From a virus, in the IMG/VR virus record IMGVR_UViG_3300032242_001183, positions 1 to 22,882 of that record: a stretch of DNA of 22,882 nt, one strand, 5' to 3'. Within the stretch, counting starts at the first letter, position 1. Each line of letters opens with the position of its first letter. A program made the position numbers and the translations under genes. The notes under the pieces were generated by a model. The model had not been told where the DNA came from. It saw only the letters and a list, made by a program, of their open reading frames with translations, and did no database searches. This document shows, piece by piece, positions 20,602-22,882 of the stretch.

Positions 20602-21125
20602 CCGCGCAGGTGTGCCGCGAAACTGACGGCACACCCCTGTTTGATGTGCCGGGGTGTGCCGAGTGTGCCGTGGGTGTGCCGTCGCTATTTCCCTCACAAA
20701 ACGGCGCGTGCCGTGGGTGTGCCGTATCCATTGGTGAAGTGTGCCGCCGCTCTCTCTCTAGGAGAGCGGCACACCCGGTCCGCAACCTACGCAGGACCAT
20801 TCAGATCCATGTCTGCTTTGACTGCCAGACCGCTGTCTTGTCGGGCCTCGACGCCGACCGAGCAGCCCTACCCGTCACCGTCACCGCCCACGCCCTGACC
20901 GCCTCAGGTGAAGCATGGGCGCTGCAGTCGGGACTAGCCACCTACCAACTCACAGGCCGACAGCTCTACCCGCGCGACCGTTGGAACATCCCCGGCAAGC
21001 CACCCAGCGCCGACCGCACTGTGCTCGCGGCACATGACTGCGACCTCGTCATTCCGGCCGAGCACCGCCGGCCACTACCCCCGCCGGCCCCACCACGACC
21101 CGCCACCACCGGCATCGGATTCTGA
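20598..21125 (+). CDS. Conserved phage protein, Cys-pair; N-terminus uncertain
   Basis: The C-terminal 105 residues are a recognisable actinophage conserved protein: HVCFDCQTAVLSGLDADRAA, then VTAHALTASGEAWALQSGLA, TYQLTGRQLYPRDRWNI and a Pro-rich ending. CFDC may bind metal. The ATG at 20598 overlaps the helicase stop (ATGA). However, the first 60 codons run through the GTGTGCCG repeat array and read as Cys/Val/Pro/Ala-rich, low-quality sequence. The true start may be further downstream, for example GTG at 20739. Function unknown, probably linked to replication through its place between the helicase and the HTH protein. Confidence 0.58.
   Translation: MTAQVCRETDGTPLFDVPGCAECAVGVPSLFPSQNGACRGCAVSIGEVCRRSLSRRAAHPVRNLRRTIQIHVCFDCQTAVLSGLDADRAALPVTVTAHALTASGEAWALQSGLATYQLTGRQLYPRDRWNIPGKPPSADRTVLAAHDCDLVIPAEHRRPLPPPAPPRPATTGIGF
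20609..20775. repeat. Iteron-like array, candidate replication origin
   Basis: Ten copies of GTGTGCCG in 167 bases: eight exact (starting at 20610, 20654, 20663, 20674, 20717 and 20739 in direct orientation, and reversed at 20627-20635 and 20767-20775) and two with one mismatch (20644, 20706). Direct copies are spaced 34, 10, 9, 11, 32, 11 and 22 nt, close to multiples of a helical turn. Copies at both ends are inverted, GGTGTGCCG/CGGCACACC. Copy 9 and the last reversed copy also form a longer hairpin with GCTCTC/GAGAGC around TCTCTAG. Such clusters bind replication initiators or repressors. The nearby AT-rich stretch is short (20686-20703). Confidence 0.8.
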
Positions 21126-21135
21126 GGAGGACCAG

Positions 21136-21291
21136 ATGGGCAAGATGAAAGAGCTGATGGCCGACGAATGGGATCGAGCCTACGCCGAGGGATATCGCAA
21201 AGGCTACCTAACCGCCATGCGCTGGGCTTTTGAGTCCTGTGAGGCCTTGCAAACCGAACAGCAGACGTCAGAAATGCAGGGCAAGCCATGA
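21136..21291 (+). CDS. Hypothetical protein, 51 aa
   Basis: A 51-residue protein beginning MGKMKELMADEWDRAYAEGY, then KGYLTAMRWAFESCEALQTE. Mixed charge, probably helical. GAGGAGG (21124-21130) 5 nt before the ATG is a strong ribosome site and fixes this start. The stop overlaps the next ATG (ATGA). No family recognised. Confidence 0.6.
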   Translation: MGKMKELMADEWDRAYAEGYRKGYLTAMRWAFESCEALQTEQQTSEMQGKP

Positions 21292-21467
21292 CCCACGACC
21301 AGACTGAATCACTTTGCCAGTTTGTAACGAAGGCTGAGTACTACTACCAAGCCAATAACGGGTTCTACCCTCCCCCCGATTGTCAGTGCGAACTCATCGC
21401 CAAGGTGCGCCACGACGAGCGCCAGAAACTGAAAGAACATATCAACTTGCCCAAGGAGCCAGCATGA
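21288..21467 (+). CDS. Hypothetical protein, 59 aa
   Basis: A 59-residue ORF, MTHDQTESLCQFVTKAEYYY then QANNGFYPPPDCQCELIAKV, with CxC near the middle and a charged helical end. It overlaps the stop of the previous gene (ATGA) and its own stop overlaps the ATG of the next gene, with AAGGAG (21453-21458) in its last codons as that gene's ribosome site. The tight packing supports a real gene; function unknown. Confidence 0.58.
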   Translation: MTHDQTESLCQFVTKAEYYYQANNGFYPPPDCQCELIAKVRHDERQKLKEHINLPKEPA

Positions 21468-22306
21468 CTTGCATCCTGTGCGCGGCCCGAGGCCGCACCA
21501 CCGAGACCGACGGCCACTGCTGCACTAAATGCCGCACACGCCTCGACCAATCACTCGGCGACATCCTGCGCCTAGCCTCACAGGCCGCCGCCTATCAGCC
21601 GCCGACCTCGAGCGGCAGCAGCAGGCCCACGCCCGGCAGCAGGCCACCGATGTCCCTCGACGGACTGGACCCCGAGTTGACGCTTGTGCAGCTCGTACCA
21701 GGAGACAGGTCGAGCGCTGTGCCGATCCTTGAGTGCCTTGAGTCATGGGAGCGAGCCATACGCGAGGACCGTGAGCTCTTGGCTTTCGGACCCGCGACCG
21801 CCTATCGGCTGACGTTGATCGCCAAGCAGGGACCAGTGACCACCGGCGCCTACCTGACGGGCACGGTGAACTTCCTGCGCGCCCATATCGGCTGGATCAC
21901 CACCGAGCCGACGTTCGGGCTTGAGGACTTCGCCGGCCACGTCTACGCGTCGGTGCGCGCCCTGCGCCGCTTCGATCGAGACAACCAGCCGACCGGTACC
22001 GTCATCGCCTGCCCGACGGTAAGCGAGCGCGGTGAGTGTGGGTATCGCCTGCGCTACGACGACCTCGGCGATCAAGTGACGTGCCCGCGATGCAAGGCGA
22101 CACGCGACGCCGCAACGCTGGCCACAATCGCCATGAGTGATGGCCGGCAAGTGTGGCTGGATCCCGAGGCAGCAGCTGCACACCTTGGCATCGACGAGCG
22201 CACACTGCGACGTCGAGCGATGCGAGGAGAGATCAAGCGATCGCACGGTCGCTACCTCATCACCGCAACATTGACAACACGAGCCGCGTCCGTCACAATG
22301 ATCTAG
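21464..22306 (+). CDS. Zinc-ribbon / HTH DNA-binding protein
   Basis: A 280-residue protein. N-terminal zinc-ribbon C3-x2-C6 with C20-x2-C23 (TCILCAARG, HCCTKC), a Pro/Ser-rich linker (about 45-65), a helical middle domain (LESWERAIREDRELL and onwards), a second ribbon near residue 195-220 (ECGYRLRY, VTCPRCKATRD) and a C-terminal helix-turn-helix of the MerR/HTH_17 type (LDPEAAAAHLGIDERTLRRR, AMRGEIKRSHGRYLI). ATG at 21464 has AAGGAG (21453-21458) 5 nt ahead. Conserved in many actinophages; function is unproven. By placement it is a candidate to bind the repeat array 0.7 kb upstream or to regulate the early operon. Confidence 0.66.
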   Translation: MTCILCAARGRTTETDGHCCTKCRTRLDQSLGDILRLASQAAAYQPPTSSGSSRPTPGSRPPMSLDGLDPELTLVQLVPGDRSSAVPILECLESWERAIREDRELLAFGPATAYRLTLIAKQGPVTTGAYLTGTVNFLRAHIGWITTEPTFGLEDFAGHVYASVRALRRFDRDNQPTGTVIACPTVSERGECGYRLRYDDLGDQVTCPRCKATRDAATLATIAMSDGRQVWLDPEAAAAHLGIDERTLRRRAMRGEIKRSHGRYLITATLTTRAASVTMI

Positions 22307-22343
22307 GCTGCGCGATCCACAACTAACAAGCGCAGTCACCTAC

Positions 22344-22370
22344 GCCCCGAGCCATTAGGCCGGGGCCTTC
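22344..22370 (+). terminator. Terminator-like hairpin
   Basis: GCCCCG (22344-22349) pairs with CGGGGC (22361-22366), and an inner GCC/GGC pair (22351-22353, 22358-22360) closes an ATTA loop with a single bulged A. A short CTTC tail follows. It closes the early operon 37 nt after the HTH gene. Confidence 0.6.
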
Positions 22371-22388
22371 TCACTTCCGAGGCCACCC

Positions 22389-22565
22389 ATGCTTACCGTC
22401 GCCGAGGTCGACGAGGCACTCGGGCACGCCAGCCGCGTACCTTGGTCGGCACGCACCCCGCAATACTTTGACTTCGTAGATCGACTGCTCGACATCCGCG
22501 CCCTCCTTGAGGAGCGCGACAAAATGTTTACGACCATCGTCGCTGAGGCTTTCGCTCAGGCATGA
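22389..22565 (+). CDS. Hypothetical protein, 58 aa
   Basis: A 58-residue ORF, MLTVAEVDEALGHASRVPWS followed by FVDRLLDIRALLEERDKMFT, mostly helical and acidic. No strong ribosome site is seen. The stop overlaps the HNH gene start (ATGA), which supports translation of both as a pair. It could be the partner or regulator of the HNH protein, or a small head-to-terminase accessory; nothing is recognised. Confidence 0.5.
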   Translation: MLTVAEVDEALGHASRVPWSARTPQYFDFVDRLLDIRALLEERDKMFTTIVAEAFAQA

Positions 22566-22840
22566 CCGCCAAGTGGGCAGGCCGTAGGGCTACCAACGCT
22601 AAGGCATGGTGCGTCGCTAACCTCGGCAACATCTGCTGGCTGTGTGGCCGTCCGATCGAGTCCGAGGCCGACTACTCAGTGGATCACGTCATCCCGAGAT
22701 CAGTCGATCCGACCCTGACATGGGATCCCGGCAACTGGCGCCCCGCACATCTTCGCCGTCATGACGCGATCGGCTGTCCCGGTAACTCGGGCCGCGGCGC
22801 TCGACCGATCGCGCCGCGAGTCAACTCGCGCCGATGGTGA
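22562..22840 (+). CDS. HNH endonuclease, packaging-type
   Basis: A 92-residue HNH nuclease. C25-x2-C28 (CWLCGRPI), VDHVIPRS with D41 and H42, N58 and H63 (DPGNWRPAHLR) and C72 (GCPGN) give the HNH core and a structural zinc. Single-domain HNH proteins of this length stand directly before the terminase genes in many cos-type phages, where they help cut the concatemer. The remaining 42 bases to the window end carry no gene. The gene overlaps the previous stop. An intron-homing role is the alternative, given the group I intron in the capsid gene, but position favours packaging. Confidence 0.8.
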   Translation: MTAKWAGRRATNAKAWCVANLGNICWLCGRPIESEADYSVDHVIPRSVDPTLTWDPGNWRPAHLRRHDAIGCPGNSGRGARPIAPRVNSRRW

Positions 22841-22882
22841 CGCGCTAACGTTCCGATTTTTCCACAGCGGCGCCGGTGTTAC

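Noticed and set aside
20609-20775. CRISPR array
   Set aside because: Repeats are 8-9 bp, of both orientations and with 1-25 nt gaps; there are no uniform spacers.
22562-22840. HNH protein as the homing endonuclease of the capsid intron
   Set aside because: It stands alone, far from the intron in this window, and its size and coupling resemble packaging HNH proteins next to terminase genes.
22841-22882. cos site at the window end
   Set aside because: The GC-rich end after the HNH gene is suggestive by position only; no overhang or terminase motif can be shown in 42 bases.

Overview
The window is a contiguous piece of a temperate, tailed (siphovirus-type) actinobacteriophage genome. The evidence is high-GC coding DNA with many GTG starts and ATGA/GTGA start-stop overlaps, an HK97-type capsid and long-tail gene order, an r1t-like holin, a WhiB-like Fe-S regulator, a Rpf-like muralytic protein, and an attP that copies the 3' half of a tRNA-Asn gene. 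The attP is intact with phage genes on both sides, so this looks like a virion or circular form, not an integrated prophage. The genus of the host cannot be read from the sequence. Terminase, portal and protease genes are not in the window. They would lie between the HNH gene at the right end and the capsid gene at the left end if the genome is circular or circularly permuted.

Layout. 1-~149: the 3' part of a group I intron that interrupts the major capsid gene, followed by the capsid 3' exon (to 808). 817-3564: a small ORF between two strong hairpins, then three overlapping genes for sugar transfer (GT4-like, GT2-like, DUF115/MAF-like). 3573-10749: head-tail connector, tail terminator, tail tube, tail assembly chaperone pair with a canonical -1 slippery heptamer, a gp10-like protein, tape measure, one large minor tail protein, a tail fibre and a small tail-associated protein. 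10783-11900: a membrane protein, a terminator, an r1t-type holin and an M15 peptidase endolysin. 11900-13768: HTH-like protein, metallophosphoesterase, DUF6378 protein and a small protein, closed by a strong bidirectional terminator (13796-13833). 13842-14618 (minus strand): a tyrosine integrase with attP upstream at 14775-14815, and between them a run of 14 G inside an inverted repeat. 14816-15209: non-coding control region with dyads and two look-alike hairpins. 15210-21467: rightward early operon with small membrane proteins, a secreted Rpf-like protein, small unknowns, a resolvase-like nuclease, WhiB, a RecB/Cas4-type nuclease, a probable ssDNA-binding protein and a primase-polymerase/helicase. 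Immediately after the helicase lies an array of ten GTGTGCCG repeats, a candidate iteron origin. A zinc-ribbon/HTH protein (to 22306), a terminator, a small protein and a packaging-type HNH endonuclease finish the window.

How it fits together. The left block builds and probably glycosylates the particle, the middle block lyses the cell, the minus-strand integrase and attP provide lysogeny in a host tRNA-Asn gene, and the right block replicates and recombines the genome. No CI-like immunity repressor is recognisable. The most notable observations are the intron in the capsid gene, the helically phased repeat array beside the replication helicase, the capsid-adjacent glycosylation cassette, the poly-G tract before the integrase and the pair of interchangeable hairpins at the head of the early operon.
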